Assembly: GCA_015847255.1 (NCBI GenBank)
Contig: JADLZK010007805.1
Coordinates: forward strand, 248,001 to 312,000
Direction of reading: 5' to 3'
DNA: 64,000 nucleotides
Source of the DNA: Hyparrhenia diplandra
Lineage: Eukaryota > Streptophyta > Magnoliopsida > Poales > Poaceae
The translations under genes were made by a program, and so were the position numbers. Below, in pieces: positions 13,259 through 25,020 of this stretch (positions are counted from its first letter, which is position 1; every line of letters begins with the position of its first letter). The notes beneath the pieces are model-generated. The model was not told where the DNA came from and made no database searches. It saw only the letters and a list, made by a program, of their open reading frames with translations.

Positions 13259-14894
13259 CATATGCATATATATATAGGAATTCTAGACAAAAAAAATTCT
13301 TAGCGATAAAATATCGTGGGGCCATGAACAAATCTCCTAGAAAGAGAGAAAGAGGGAAAGAGCTAAGTGGATTTCGTGCGGAGTGAGTGTAAAAGCAAAG
13401 CACAAGTCCGGAGCTCGTGGGTGCGTGCGTGGGTATGTGTGTTTGATTTATAGCAGTTGTTGAGGGCGGATAAATCTTTGCTTTGGCGTTAAGATACCCG
13501 GTAGTGAATACAATATCACTACGGTTATTTGTTATCACCCGGCCGGTGAATACAATATCACTACTGAGGCCATTTGTATGTAGCCGGCGGTGAATTCGCG
13601 ATCTCGTCACTTCACTTTCGGTTTTGCATGCATGCATGCATTGTTGCGATCTTCTTTGCATATGTATGAGTAGATGCTTCACGCAAGCTAGATTCCATAT
13701 CACGTTCTATGCGGCATATTTTTTTTTTACCGACATTGAGGCTATATGGATGTCAATAAAATTTATTATCTATTGTATTTTTGTTTCTTACATATACTAA
13801 CTTTATTTCATTCACATTGGATTTGGATATGTTGTATTTTTCGACATTGCGGCATATTTGGCGCAACCATCTTTTATTATGTTCGATGAAGGGTAAAAAA
13901 TGGGAACTCAAAGATATCGAAGAGACAATCCACATCCATAACAAACAAAAATATAACGAGATAAGAAATTTAATTACATATATTTCCATAACAAAGACCT
14001 TACATAAAACTAAATATACGGTAACAAATACCAATTCACGCGAGATAGGTCAATGCTACAATCAAAGTGTACAAATACATTAAAATTTAACCACCTCTGT
14101 AAGTCTCTTGTAGCATCTCTTTGGGGTCGAAGAAGTGGCGAGGCGCTAAAGAAGCGGCGAGGAGGTTGGAGGATGAGATTCACAGGGAGCTTCATCTTGA
14201 CCCAAACTTGACCATTGGACCAAGTTACCATTGGACCAAGGGACGAAGTCCGCGATAACTTGGTCCAATGGGGATTGTTTTTTCGTGGATGCACCATATG
14301 ATTCGGATACTATATGTCCATGTGCACGGGGTTTTGGTTCGATATTTCCACCCCAAAACACAAGGACTCGGACTCTTAATATGAGTCGAGTTCGATCCCG
14401 AATCATGGCACCCAGAAGGCCGCAGCAAGCCGGTGTCTCTCTATCTTGGTAAAACTCTTCTAGCACCTTTTTTACGTCAACCATTTTTTTGGACTACGCA
14501 TATCTATATGTGGAGGGCTTTCTCCCAAACAAAGGTCATATGTATGTGGGCTGGAAAGTATTGCTAGCAAAGAAGATCGAGGACGAAGAACAAGGAAAAT
14601 AAGCGAAAAAAAGATTTCCTAGATCCAAAACCCATGACACTAAAATTTAAAACTAAGCCCTTTGTATTTTGAGGAGAGAGTAGGAACTACAGGACGAACC
14701 AAGAATGCAAGAACAGATAGGAGAAAATGGGTGCAAAACACAGCGTCCCCCTTGTCGTTTAAATAGGCGAGATGTCATGGTTGAGGTGATCAGGCGCCGT
14801 TGTACGGAGGGCGTGGCGGCGATGCGCCAAAGATTGGTGCGATGGTCAATCGGTCGATTTGAGAAGCTGTGCGGGGACGTTGAATTTTTGCGAA

Positions 14895-14930
14895 ATCACT
14901 GCCGGGTCTAAGTTTTCACCCGGCAGTGAT
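14895..14930. repeat. perfect 13-bp inverted repeat around CACTGCCGGGT
   Basis: ATCACTGCCGGGT (14895-14907) and its exact complement ACCCGGCAGTGAT (14918-14930) are separated by 10 bp. Further copies of the half-motif lie near 13560, 14965, 15070 and 16425. Read as dispersed subterminal-type repeats of a degraded DNA transposon. Confidence 0.6.
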
Positions 14931-15803
14931 ATCGAATACCACTGCCAGAAAGATCTGTACTAGATCACTGCCGGGTGTAAAACTACACCTGGCGAGTGTC
15001 TTAACCGACATTGATTTAACCCGTCGACGCGGAGGTGGTGCCACATGCTTTTCTCATCGGTTCCAGAGACACTGTCGGTTTCCTAACTGGCAGTGAATAC
15101 TATTGGCAATGCGGTTCTCCAAGCGAGCGGCATGCATGCATGCATAGGCCTCTAAGTGAACGTGATAGCTACGGTATTGTGCGTGCTCGTACTACTCCCA
15201 TGGTCAAAAAAAAAAAAACGTGATGGCTATCCGTTGGGCGGTACAAGTTTGATTCTTTAAATAGCCCGGCGGTGTTGTGGGCGTGCTACAACAAGTTGAG
15301 TGTCATTTGTTCGTGCTCCGGCCCGGAGGTAGCAAAAGTTTTCGTCTCTAGTCTCTAAAATGCGCCTCCCTCCCGCTCCCTCCCCCCGTCGGCATCGAAG
15401 GTACGTGTGGTTGATCTTTTAGCAATGGTAAATAATGTAAAGCATGCATTCCTTATTTCAAAATAACAATGGTGTATTTAGATAAGTATCTATCTATGCT
15501 ATCAAATCAATATCATTAGATTTCGTGAGCAACATCTATAGCAATGGTAATCCTAATTAAACTCGAGCATCGTTCTTGAAAAAATGGTAAAAAGCGGCTC
15601 GTTGGGGATCGAAGGGGGATCGGGATTGGGTGCATTGGGAAATGCGGTGGCGTACCCGAGGAAGCGACCATTGAAAGCGTCTTAAGCGCGTGGCCGGTTA
15701 AGCCCTTGGTTGCCGCCTAACCGTGGGTCGGTGGTTGTTTGACTGTTTTCATGGCGCCGTCTTGGGAAATGACAATCGACCGCATGCATTCCATGGCTTG
15801 TTA

Positions 15804-15812
15804 CTATATAAG
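15804..15812 (+). promoter_or_regulatory. TATA-box-like element before a short coding-like segment
   Basis: CTATATAAG is followed after about 110 bp by an ATG (15923) and a GC-rich coding-like segment to about 16200. Frames there change between MEELEFTISASMMP and a WSLVEKANFYAYMVDAIADI stretch, so any gene is broken. No family was recognised. Confidence 0.35.
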
Positions 15813-16570
15813 CTGTGCACAACACCCTACGATTTGGTACCTAATTAACCTCTCTCTTTCCATAACCCCGATCACCGGGGCGGCTTCATCGGCGCACGGG
15901 ACGAGATGGCGGCAACTACACAATGGAGGAGCTTGAGTTCACCATCAGCGCCTCCATGATGCCCTCCGTAAGCTCACCAACCTGGCGAAGCGGTCGGCAC
16001 GCCAACGGTGGCTTGGTCGTTGGTGGAGAAGGCCAACTTCTACGCCTACATGGTCGATGCCATCGCCGACATCCTCGATCGGGGATCGGAGAGGTGGCGG
16101 CGTGAACTTGGCTTCGAGGCGGCCGGCGGCGGAACGCCGGCGGCGGCGGCGGGGCGAGGCGGCGGCGGGGGACGAGGGCCTGGCGGCGGCGACGCCGCTT
16201 TTTTTTTTATTTTTTTCATTTTGTAAATATATTATCTAGTCATATATAATGAACGGTCGTTTTTAATTCATCTCCGTGTGCAATCTTCGGTTTCTATCGT
16301 TTGTTTTTCCTGTTCCTTTGTCTTCAAATCGCTATCGGTTCTTATTCAAAACTGCGAGTGATACGTGTCCATGAAGACCCCGGCCGGGAACGATTCAACC
16401 GGTGGTAATCTAAGTCTTCACTGCCGAATTGGTCGAATGCGGAGTTTCGAAGTTTCCGGCGCTGAGCGGTTCATCAACTATCAGGGGCGAGGTTCAACAC
16501 TTCGCCGATGGATTAAATTCGGTAGTGATGCCGGCGAGTAGTGATGAGCGAATCAGTAGCGGTGTCATCG

Positions 16571-16704
16571 GGCCTTGTTTAGATGCCAAAATTTTACATT
16601 ATAAATTATTACATTCCAAATGGCTATAAGCTTTACATCCAAAACTCCGAAAAAGTGGACCAATTTTAAAAGATTTTGGAATTTTGAAGGCATCTAAACA
16701 AGGT
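16571..16704. mobile_element. short MITE with GGCCTTGTTTAGATGCC ends
   Basis: The left end GCCTTGTTTAGATGCC and the complement of the right end CCTTGTTTAGATGCC are inverted copies, and AAAATTTTGG-type sequence lies inside both. Small hAT-type MITEs with a CCTTGTTTAG terminus are common in grasses. I could not see a clean target-site duplication. Confidence 0.6.
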
Positions 16705-16923
16705 CGTTTTAACTTGAGGGGCCACAAATATTTTTCATAACATCTCACATAAATATCCTTGCTACTAAAGTAGTAGGGAAGCAGAGGTAAGAATGTCTTT
16801 TAGTTAGAGCCAAATTTGTCTTTTATACTTGTGTTACTAATAATAAAAGTATTAACTAACAAATAAATATAAATTGTAAAATATTTACCTATTTCATAAA
16901 AAGGTAATGTAACAAGCTATTTA

Positions 16924-17208
16924 GAGCATCTCCAAGAGTTTTTTCTGAAGCTCACTCTCTAAATTATAGTTTGGATAGCTATTTGCTTAAAAAATGCTTT
17001 ATATATCTTTTCTCTCTCTAACAATTTTTCTATATCTTGTGTGCACCCTAGAGAGCCAATCATGTTTTTTTTTATCTTGGCTAGCGAGAAATCTAGAAAA
17101 AAGACTACTTCGATGACCGGATAAAAAAAAACTATTAGAGGATATTTCTTTGTCAAAATCTTTATCCTAGTAATTAGAAAGGATATAAAGAGTCTCTTGT
17201 ATTTGCTC
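16924..17208. mobile_element. Tourist-like MITE with TTA duplication
   Basis: The ends are GAGCATCTCCAAGAG and CTCTTGTATTTGCTC, which are imperfect inverted copies. TTA lies directly outside on both sides (16921-16923 and 17209-17211), the duplication typical of PIF/Harbinger-derived Tourist elements. Length is 285 bp. No coding capacity. Confidence 0.75.
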
Positions 17209-17523
17209 TTACTAGTGAAAAACAACCATTCCGACCCATGTCATGCTCGGCAAGGTCAAGATGACATTTAACTCTCTAAATGGAATGTTTTACACAATTT
17301 TATGGAATTTCATAAGAATTCTTAAAAAACAATTTCATTAGAATTTGTGAAACATCTCCTAAAATTGTATATTGTTGTAACAACATGACAAACATTATAC
17401 ATGTATCTGATCCTCGAACTTTCAATTTTGAATAATCAACCATATATGAAATCAAGGTTATAATATATTTAAAGTAGAAACTATATATATAGTTTATTGT
17501 TAGTTACTTTAGACATTGGCAGT

Positions 17524-17921
17524 GGGTAGAAGAGTAACTTTGACATCATCCGAAAGTTAGTGGTCACCCGTGAGTCACTGTGGTGTCGTGCACGACCGAA
17601 AGTTCTTAGGGGTGTTGATAGCTCTTAACACCATCGCTTGCCATCAACATAAAATGCTAAAATCCATAAAAAGAAAATGATAGATCAGACGGGATCCGAT
17701 TGTCGCAAATGGATAGAGCATATGTTGTTCAATGTTTGGCGAAGCTGGTGATGAGTTCACGAAGCTGAAAGCATATTGTGAAGATATCAGAAACAGGCCC
17801 TGATCAGGAATTACAAAAAGGCGTATTTTTAATACATGGCAGCAGCCGGCTTATCAACCATGGTAAAATGTTTTCCTCTCACAACAATACAGCATAAACC
17901 GGCTTATTAATCACAAAAACC
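17524..17921. repeat. 400-bp direct repeat, left copy
   Basis: Runs from TGGGTAGAAGAGTAAC to CACAAAAACC. It is repeated at 20084-20484 in the same orientation with only a handful of differences (A-run and T-run lengths and a few substitutions). It does not have the TG...CA ends expected of an LTR. Confidence 0.85.
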
Positions 17922-20083
17922 TGTGTTTTGGATTTCGGCCCGAAATTGCCGAAATTCGGCGATTTTCGTTTCTATCGGCCTGGCCCGATAAAAGCCCATG
18001 TCGGTCAAAAAATTCAGCCCAATTTGAATTTTTCTTTGGCCCAACATAGTCTCAGCAGCCCAGCAACTCCTACCCATCAATACGTGACCTGAGCTGGTAC
18101 CCTATCTGGTGGCAAATTCATTTCTCTCTCCTCAACAACTCTCGGCGGCGGCTGCCGCAGCCGCCGCCGCCGCCCGGCACCTGCCTCCGCCACATCCAGC
18201 CCCGGCCCGCGTCCTCCCCTACGCCGTCACCTCTTGGTGTGTGGATCCTCGACAAGTTACTATCTTGATATCTTATCTTACTGATTGACACTTGGTGTGC
18301 AGGTACATGAATGACAGGAGGGAAGAGATGATGGCGCATCAAGAGGACCAGCCACCAGGGAAGCTCCTGTAGGAAAGGGTAGCGATGGCCAGAACAATGG
18401 TACTTTCTACTAGTCTTCTCCTTTGTTGGTCTGGTTCTTGCCTTGTTGGATTTGGATAGGATAGCTACTTAGCTAGTTGGTTAGCAGTTTCTAGTCTAGT
18501 AGATAGTGCAGTATGAGAAGGAGAGCCAAGATGGCGAGGGAGGATTCCCCTGGCTGCCTGAATGAATGTCTGGAATAATCATATGCTATACTCTGATTCT
18601 ATGCTACCTACTAGTAGGTAGGTTAGTACATGTAAATTTTCAGCCTCAACGTCTTTTTTGGGAGAGAACATACTACAGTCCACAAGAGTCGGTACAGAGT
18701 GCATGCTCTGTTCTCTGAATACCAAGCTGTTCCTTTGTGTCGACTTTCAGTAACTTGTTCCTTTGTCTCTGCCTGTGATGTGCACCTCAGCAATGGATTG
18801 AACCATTGTATTAGCTGCCTTCAATGCGTCGTCATTTAGGTTTCGTGATCGATTGTTTTTCACTTGCATTTTCTGACTGCCTAGTACATGGAAAGTGTGA
18901 TGCCAAAATGCAAATGTATTTTTAAAACATTAATGTAACATTCATTTGATTTCCTTTTGTCCATGGATGGCTAACTGTATTAATGTTTTTGGCACTTAAG
19001 AACAGATGGTGGAACTCAAATGTCAAGTGTATGACGAGAATTAACAATATTTTGACATTTCTTACTAAAAAAATATGTAAGTTAATAACTGGCATTGTTG
19101 TTCATATTTTCTTTATTTTACAGTATGCTTTCAAATTGTATGTACCCACGAGTCTAAATTTAGCTGCATTGAGCAGTGATACTATTAGTTCTGAACCACA
19201 CATGTACCCGTCGATAATGGGGCTGAAGAGGAAGCTGACACTGATGAAGATGATGCAGGTTAGCTGTTCTTTAGATAGAAATAATTTGATTTCCTTAGAA
19301 ATCTGCATAATATCTTATTGACTAATTGTGCTTATTGATAGATGAAGATAAGGCCCCTTTCTCTAAGAAGCAGCGATGTCATCCAGAAGTGGATGGTGAT
19401 GATGAGGCTGTCCTAGAGATGGGAAAAGACCGTAGACCGAGGAGGACGTGCCGAAACAAGACAAAGGATATCAATTCTCTTTTAGGTGTGTTTTTAGTTC
19501 ACTACATGTTATTAATTGATCAGCAGCTGTACATTTTGCTTGCCTACTTGACTTTGTTTGGTTAGTTGGCATATCAAGTTTCCTAATCTGATGGCATAAC
19601 TTAGTGACAGTTTTGTTAATTAGCTTTATATATTGATCTGTTATTGTAGCTGATTGAACCAAGAAGGGCTCTAACCTCTGGCCGTGAGCAGAGGGAAGTA
19701 AGGAAAGCAGACAGGCACCAGGTGCCTCCTTCCATAGGGCTCTGACCTCCAACTACAAACAAACGCTTCTTCGTCATAGTATAAGATGCTTTGTGACTAT
19801 TACTACTCTGTACTATGTAGTATAAGATGTCGCATGAAAGTCCTCCCAAGACCCGTAGTATATGATGCTAAAAACTAGATGTAATTTATTCTTAGTGATA
19901 TGAATTGGTTTATTACTGTCAAATGGTTAAATTTCGTTGCATTTTAATATGTGCTAGCCCTTGGATTTCATTTTGGATGATTTTTGTTATTTTTTGGATT
20001 TTTGTTTACTATTTCAAATTTGAACATTTTTTACACGAAATATACCGAAAATCGCCGATATTCCCGATTTTCGTTTCTATCCC
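17922..20083. mobile_element. hAT-like remnant with coding-like fragments
   Basis: The right end, read as its complement, begins CAGGGATAGAAACGAAAATC, a typical hAT terminus. Related CGATTTTCGTTTCTATC sequence is also near the left side but in the same orientation, so the left end is truncated or rearranged. Inside, plus-strand exon-like pieces occur: a frame with EEEADTDEDDA before a GT at about 19259, and DEDKAPFSKKQRCHPEVDGD with RRPRRTCRNKTKD from about 19342. A short frame MNDRREEMMAHQEDQPPGKLL starts near 18307. These acidic and basic tails could be transposase remnants or a captured host gene. No catalytic domain is visible. Confidence 0.45.
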
Positions 20084-20484
20084 TGGGTAGAAGAGTAACT
20101 TTGACATCATCCGAAAGTTAGTGGTCACCCGTGAGTCACTGTGGTGTCGTGCACGACCGAAAGTTCTTAGGGGTGTTGATAGCTCTTAACACCATCGCTT
20201 GCCATCAACATAAAATGCTAAAATCCATAAAAGAAGATGATAGATCAGACGGGATCCGATTGTTGCAAATGGATAGAGCATATGTTGTTCAATGTTTGGC
20301 GAAGCTAGTGGTGAGTTCACGAAGCTGAAAGCATATTGTGAAGATATCAGAAACAGGCCCTGATCAGGAATTACAAAAGGCGTATTTTTAATACATGGCA
20401 GCAGCCGGCTTATCAACCATGGTAAAATGTTTTTTCCTCTCACAACAATACAGCATAAACCGGCTTATTAATCACAAAAACCAT
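20084..20484. repeat. 400-bp direct repeat, right copy
   Basis: Near-identical to 17524-17921. It lies directly after the CCCTG end of the hAT-like segment and just downstream of the XTH gene, so it probably represents the ancestral 3' flank of that gene. Confidence 0.85.
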
Positions 20485-20678
20485 CAGGCAAACTGCTCCT
20501 AAATTTCTTAAATTGTTGATACGCATAGCTATCAATGAACAAGTCAAACAATAAAAACAGCACAGCTGCATATGAATGCATAAATTGCAATGGAGAAGGT
20601 AAAAAAAAAAGAATAATGTATTATATATGAATATGACGCGCGCGCTTTATCCATCGCTTGATCTCCTAATGAATTTGA

Positions 20679-21969
20679 TCAGTACTGTTCCATGCTGCAC
20701 TCGGGCCGCACCTTGCCGTTGTACCTCTTGTCGTCGGCGCAGTAGTCGTAGATGGTGTAGCCGAGCTGCACGGAGCGCATCTGCCGCAGTTGCTTATCGC
20801 TCAGCTTGCACAGGTCCGGCGCGGCGTACCAGTTTGACGACGAAGCGCAGCTGTCCGGGCACTCTCCGGCGCGGTAGGAGGCGCAGTCGCAGACGCGCAG
20901 GTTGATGTCGCGGTACTCGGCGACGAAAGGCGCCTTGGTCCAGTCCGTCTTCACGCGGCCGCCCTGCGTGGCCCAGTCCTCTGCCGCCCAGATGCTGGAG
21001 AAGGCGTACATTTGCCGCCGCGTCGGGAACGGCACGCCCTTCGCCGAGTAGTTCCGGAACACACGGATCGGGATATCGTCGACTAACCACCTGCAGCGTC
21101 GCGAGAGTGCAGCATAGGTCATCAATCTCTGGCTTCGATGTGTGATGGTTTCGACGGCGCTAGCTGGGGGTGGTCGTCAGCGGTATATACACACATCTAT
21201 AGGAAAGGCTGCGCATGCACGAATTGAATAATAGCTTACACGATCATGCACTGGTTCCAGAAGATAGTGTAGTTGTGGTAATCGGCGGTGGGGTCGAACC
21301 ACAGCCGGAACTGCATCTCCTTCTGGCCTATGCCGTCGGCGAAGACGTTGGTGTGCACGGTGTAGGGCTTGCCGGTCTCGTTGCCCAGGAACTCGAAATC
21401 GATCTCGTCGTGGTTGTCGCCGATGGACGACGTCTGTTTCATTATCATTGGATATGCTATATATAAAATTTGTGCCCGTCATGAATGCAACGAATGATAA
21501 GAATGTCGATGTGCGCTCACGTAGTAGGTGGTGACTGTTCCGGCAGAGTTGCCCTTCACAAGCTTGATCCGAGTGGAAACGCTGCCGTAGATGAACTGTT
21601 GCTTGGTCCGGAGTAAACTGCCTGATGATCGGCATCCGTGTGTGTACGTACGTAGATCAGACACGCATATAATTGCAGTATTTATTGTTACGTACATATA
21701 ACAAGTCAATGACACGACACTTTTTGATTACGGATAAACTTTGGTGTTGGTACCAAAATTAAAAGATGAACACGGATAGTATGTATACCTGAGGAATTGC
21801 TGACGAGGGACAGCGTCAGGTGGTTTCCGCCTTCGTCCATCTTGGCGTTCTGCGGCTCCCACGTGATGTCGCAGTCGCCCAGGAAGTTGGCGCCGACGAG
21901 GCTGAGCTCAAGCACCGCCACCAAGGTGATGGCCGCAAGGCGCAGGAGAGCCTTCGCCGACCTCCCCAT
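20679..21969 (-). CDS. XTH: xyloglucan endotransglucosylase/hydrolase (four exons, intact)
   Basis: Cell-wall enzyme of family GH16 that cuts and rejoins xyloglucan chains in the apoplast. Exons on the minus strand are 21969-21789, 21621-21521, 21433-21240 and 21090-20679. All introns are GT-AG and phases add up to 888 nt, that is 295 residues plus stop, the usual XTH size. The protein starts MGRSAKALLRLAAITLVAVL, a signal peptide. The active-site motif HDEIDFEFLGN is complete (two catalytic Glu and the Asp), and is followed by a potential N-glycosylation site NET. The C-terminal XET domain has the expected Cys-rich end (RVCDCASY, ECPDSC, YDYCADDKRY, RPEC). Whether it acts as transferase or hydrolase cannot be told from the sequence. 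No lesion was seen. The nearest downstream feature is the 400-bp repeat. Confidence 0.93.
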
Positions 21970-22071
21970 ACTGGGATTTTTGATCTATAGACGATGTGCT
22001 TTCGTGTCAGTTGATCTATCGATGCCTTTCTCAGCCTGACAGCTTTGTCATAGACCCAGAGGAGGAGCTTT

Positions 22072-22081
22072 GCTTATATGC
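22072..22081 (-). promoter_or_regulatory. TATA box of the XTH gene
   Basis: On the minus strand CATATAAGC lies about 105 bp upstream of the XTH start codon, leaving room for a 5' UTR of roughly 75 nt. The next upstream kilobase has no other gene. Confidence 0.55.
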
Positions 22082-22836
22082 AACTTGGTGAGATCGAATT
22101 CGATCGTTTTGAGGTGTTGGTTGGAAGTTTCTGGCACGCATGTAGTAGGCATGCAGAGCAAGATCGAGTTTTTCAGTTCATAGGATTTTCCAGCGTTTTT
22201 TGTTTGTTTTAGGTCATTTAAATAATACCATAATAATAATGGCATCTTTGATTATTCCTCCATCTAAACGTTCTTGGCTGGCTAGCTTAGTGCTATGCAC
22301 GCAAAGCTACAATGCAAGCACCAGAGCCGTTTCATTCCCATGGTCTATTTGACAGGGTAGGCAACAATCAACGACCACGACTTCGTCTCTAGACTAGTGC
22401 TTCCCCTCAACTCGGTCGGCTGGGTGGCATGCAGTTGGTCAATGCTCTCCTCTCAATGGCCACTACGCTGTTGTCAACTTGTCAGGGGTTATTAGGAAGC
22501 GGAATAGATAATAATTATATATATTCTTAGGTAGTGTGCCCGATGCGTTCTTCTGGGATAACTAATCATTTCTACGAAGAATACATGGATCACATGATTT
22601 AATGCACAGAAAGAGTGGCGTCACAGGCTCACCAACTTATTGTATAGAGATTTCCATGTGTTGCAAAAATGCACAGAAAGAAATCAAGAATGCCCACATA
22701 ATTTGAGCATTAACGTTTTGTGTTACAAAAAAAATGATAATGCGAGCTGATATTTAGAATGTCAATATTACAAATTGAATTTTGTGAATGGCTAAAATTC
22801 TTATTGATGGTTTGCAATCATCAAGGTATTGTACAT
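22082..22836. other. upstream region of XTH; no gene
   Basis: AT-rich sequence with no supported coding region. It is likely to include the XTH promoter. Confidence 0.5.
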
Positions 22837-23576
22837 TTATGCATAAACACATACAAATTTCACCATAACAAGGCCATTGCCTTTTTTCTGTTTCTTCGTG
22901 TAATAGAAAAGAGTGGCAAAGCTTTTGCCGTCCATTCTAAAATAATAATAATAAAAAAAGAGCCTCCGGTCTTTCTCACGCTCTAGCTGATGTTCCTGCC
23001 TGTCGGAGCTGTCTGATTTCAGGTGGTAGCGGTAGACTGACGAGGTGTTGGTTGCTGGAGGAACAGCTGGATTCCTTGCCATCCGTCGCGCGATTTGTTG
23101 ATCGGTGACAATTGCACTTTCGAATGGTAATACTGGGCCTACCACTCTTCCTAGTCTAGCTGCAAGATTGGCAAAGATGAAGCATGTCAGAAAAATTGTG
23201 AGTCAGGACTCAGGAGTGACTGAAAAATAGACTGATGGGTAGCCATAAATAAGGAAATGCACATTTACCTGCTGGAATCCTTTGAGCAACCTGGGAGGTT
23301 GCAACTGGGCCTTCCTTTGCAGGAATTGGAGTGGAGTGAACGGTTGTCCTGCAAGCAGCAAATCAAGGTCAGCAGTCATATATCTTGTTCAAATCCTATT
23401 AACTAATACATTACCGTGGTTAAACAATTTCAGCAACCAATAAATGGTAGCACAAATCATTGAGAGGAAAATAAGATTATGTTACCTTGGGAGAGATTCA
23501 TGCTTCCTGTCAAGCGAGCCAGTCCTCCCTCCATTTTCTTCTAAGCTAGCAAATTGCCTACGGAACCTGTCAACAG
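22837..23576 (-). pseudogene. C-terminal exons of a plant MAP kinase (TDY-group-like), kinase domain absent
   Basis: Three minus-strand exons join in phase: 23576-23486 (VDRFRRQFASLEEN, then DRKHESLPR), 23348-23269 (TTVHSTPIPAKEG, then VAQRIPA) and 23159 to about 22850 (LGRVVGPVLPFES, ARRMARNPAVPP, YRYHLKSD). From memory this is the tail that follows the kinase domain in long plant MAPKs with a TDY activation loop. No kinase subdomain (HRDLKPKN, DFG, TDY) is found in the upstream 1.5 kb. The 3' end runs into an ATT-rich tract after REKDR, earlier than usual for the family. It is therefore best read as a truncated copy or captured fragment. Confidence 0.65.
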
Positions 23577-25020
23577 CTGCAAAAGCATCAAATGCGGTTC
23601 AGCACTGGCTTGCTACTACTACTTTTTTAAAATTGACTCTACTCCATGAGAACATGAAACACGCCCGATATAAAAAGGTTTATCATTTTTTTTGCTCCAT
23701 ATAACATTACTATTCCATAACTTGCCATAGACACAAAACATTAGGCTTGCTACCTTAAATGTCTGTCCACCGCCACTACCCTGAAATAACCATCAACAAT
23801 TACTGGCATCAGGAGAGAAAAGAAGATTGGGTCATCTTTAGATAATATCTGAAAGTTCATTACCAAATTCACAAATGCTAAAAAAGATAGACATATCGTG
23901 CTATTTGCATAGAGTACTGTATAACCTTTTTTTATGGCTAATGACATGAATTAAAAACAGAATGAATAATGCCATGAACTCAATAGATAGCAGCCATATG
24001 AAAATTTTCTGGGCCTGATGTCTTTGATAATGCCATGATAATGCCCGTGAGATTAGGGCCTTCGGGGGGTACCAAGAACAAATTAGTGGTTGTTCGTGGA
24101 ACAAATACCTGAGGGACAAATCAATGGTTATCGTGAAACAAAAGTTGCTAGGTGCTGATGCATTCCAATCCAAGACAGAGTATTGTTAATTTGTGGAACA
24201 TATCAGAAAATTTGTTTGGTTCATTCGTGTAATAGAGCAAGGGAACTGATTATTAGCTGTTCTTTGCATCAAAACAACCATATAATCTCGACTCAGTGAT
24301 TAAAACAAGCAATAGCACACATCACCTTTGCCTAATACAGAATTGCAGTTCGATCAATTAATTCTCGACTGAGACACCATATATCAGGGCACTGAGTCCC
24401 TAATAGACCAGGGAGACAAGCATGGGCGTTGTTTCATGGTGATGTGATGATACAACAGCCCTGAAAAATAACAACAGATTCCACAGATTCCATTCAATTA
24501 TAGGCTCACAGATTTCAAATCCAAAATCCCTAAGCCTTTACGGTTCAATCTTCCTTCTTCTCTAATGATATCCAAACCCTAACACTGAGAATGAGATTTG
24601 GAAATTGGGGGGAAGTAGTGGAATGGAGAAGAACAAGCACTCACGAGAAGCCAGTAGACCATCACGACCCTGCTGGACGGCCACCAGACGACACAGTGGC
24701 GCCGATGGACGAGCGTCTTGCGGGGGCAGCCGACACCTCCTGGATCCTCGCTACCATGGGGGTGGTGGCGGACGGGAGAGTGAAGGAGCAGGTGAGCCAG
24801 AGGGCACCGCCCCGTGCGGCGTGGAGGGCGGCACGCGCGGCAGCCGGAGGGAGGCACGGAATCACGGTAGGGGAGGGCAGTGGGGCGTCCACGTCGTGCT
24901 TGGCGGCGGCGGTTCCTTCCAAGGGTGTGCGGATCGCGACTTCGCGAGGCCGGCGGTAGTTGCGACGCGGAGGCGTGGGCATGGGGGCAGGGATCACAGA
25001 CATGCGATTGATTGACTCAA
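23577..25020. other. possible chimeric exons and GC-rich segment; no family recognised
   Basis: Minus-strand pieces with splice-like borders occur near 23750-23850 and 24000-24110 (a frame reading VPRTTTNLFLVPPEGPN). A GC-rich segment follows at 24600-25010 with open frames on both strands. They could be upstream exons joined to the MAPK tail in a chimeric or captured gene, but no protein family is visible. Confidence 0.3.

Larger units (their letters stand above)
12371..15800. other. no gene recognised; decayed transposon-like DNA
   Basis: There are no exons I can support. The segment contains scattered CACTGCCGGGT / ACCCGGCAGTG motifs, including the perfect hairpin at 14895-14930. Such motifs are common as subterminal repeats of grass DNA transposons. 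A TTGGACCAA repeat cluster lies near 14200-14260. The longest minus-strand frame (14146-14484) shows no motif I recognise. Confidence 0.4.

Noticed and set aside
14146..14484. 112-residue minus-strand frame as a PIF/Harbinger transposase fragment
   Set aside because: I could not find the expected DDE-domain motifs in any frame; the similarity was only impressionistic.
17524..20484. Small LTR retrotransposon (TRIM-like) with 400-bp LTRs
   Set aside because: The repeats lack TG...CA ends, no primer site or polypurine tract borders them, and there is no 5-bp target duplication.
24662..25003. Minus-strand 113-residue frame as the N-terminus of the MAP kinase gene
   Set aside because: It lacks any kinase-domain sequence, and long plant MAPKs with this tail do not start with such a Pro/Ala/Arg-rich stretch as far as I know.
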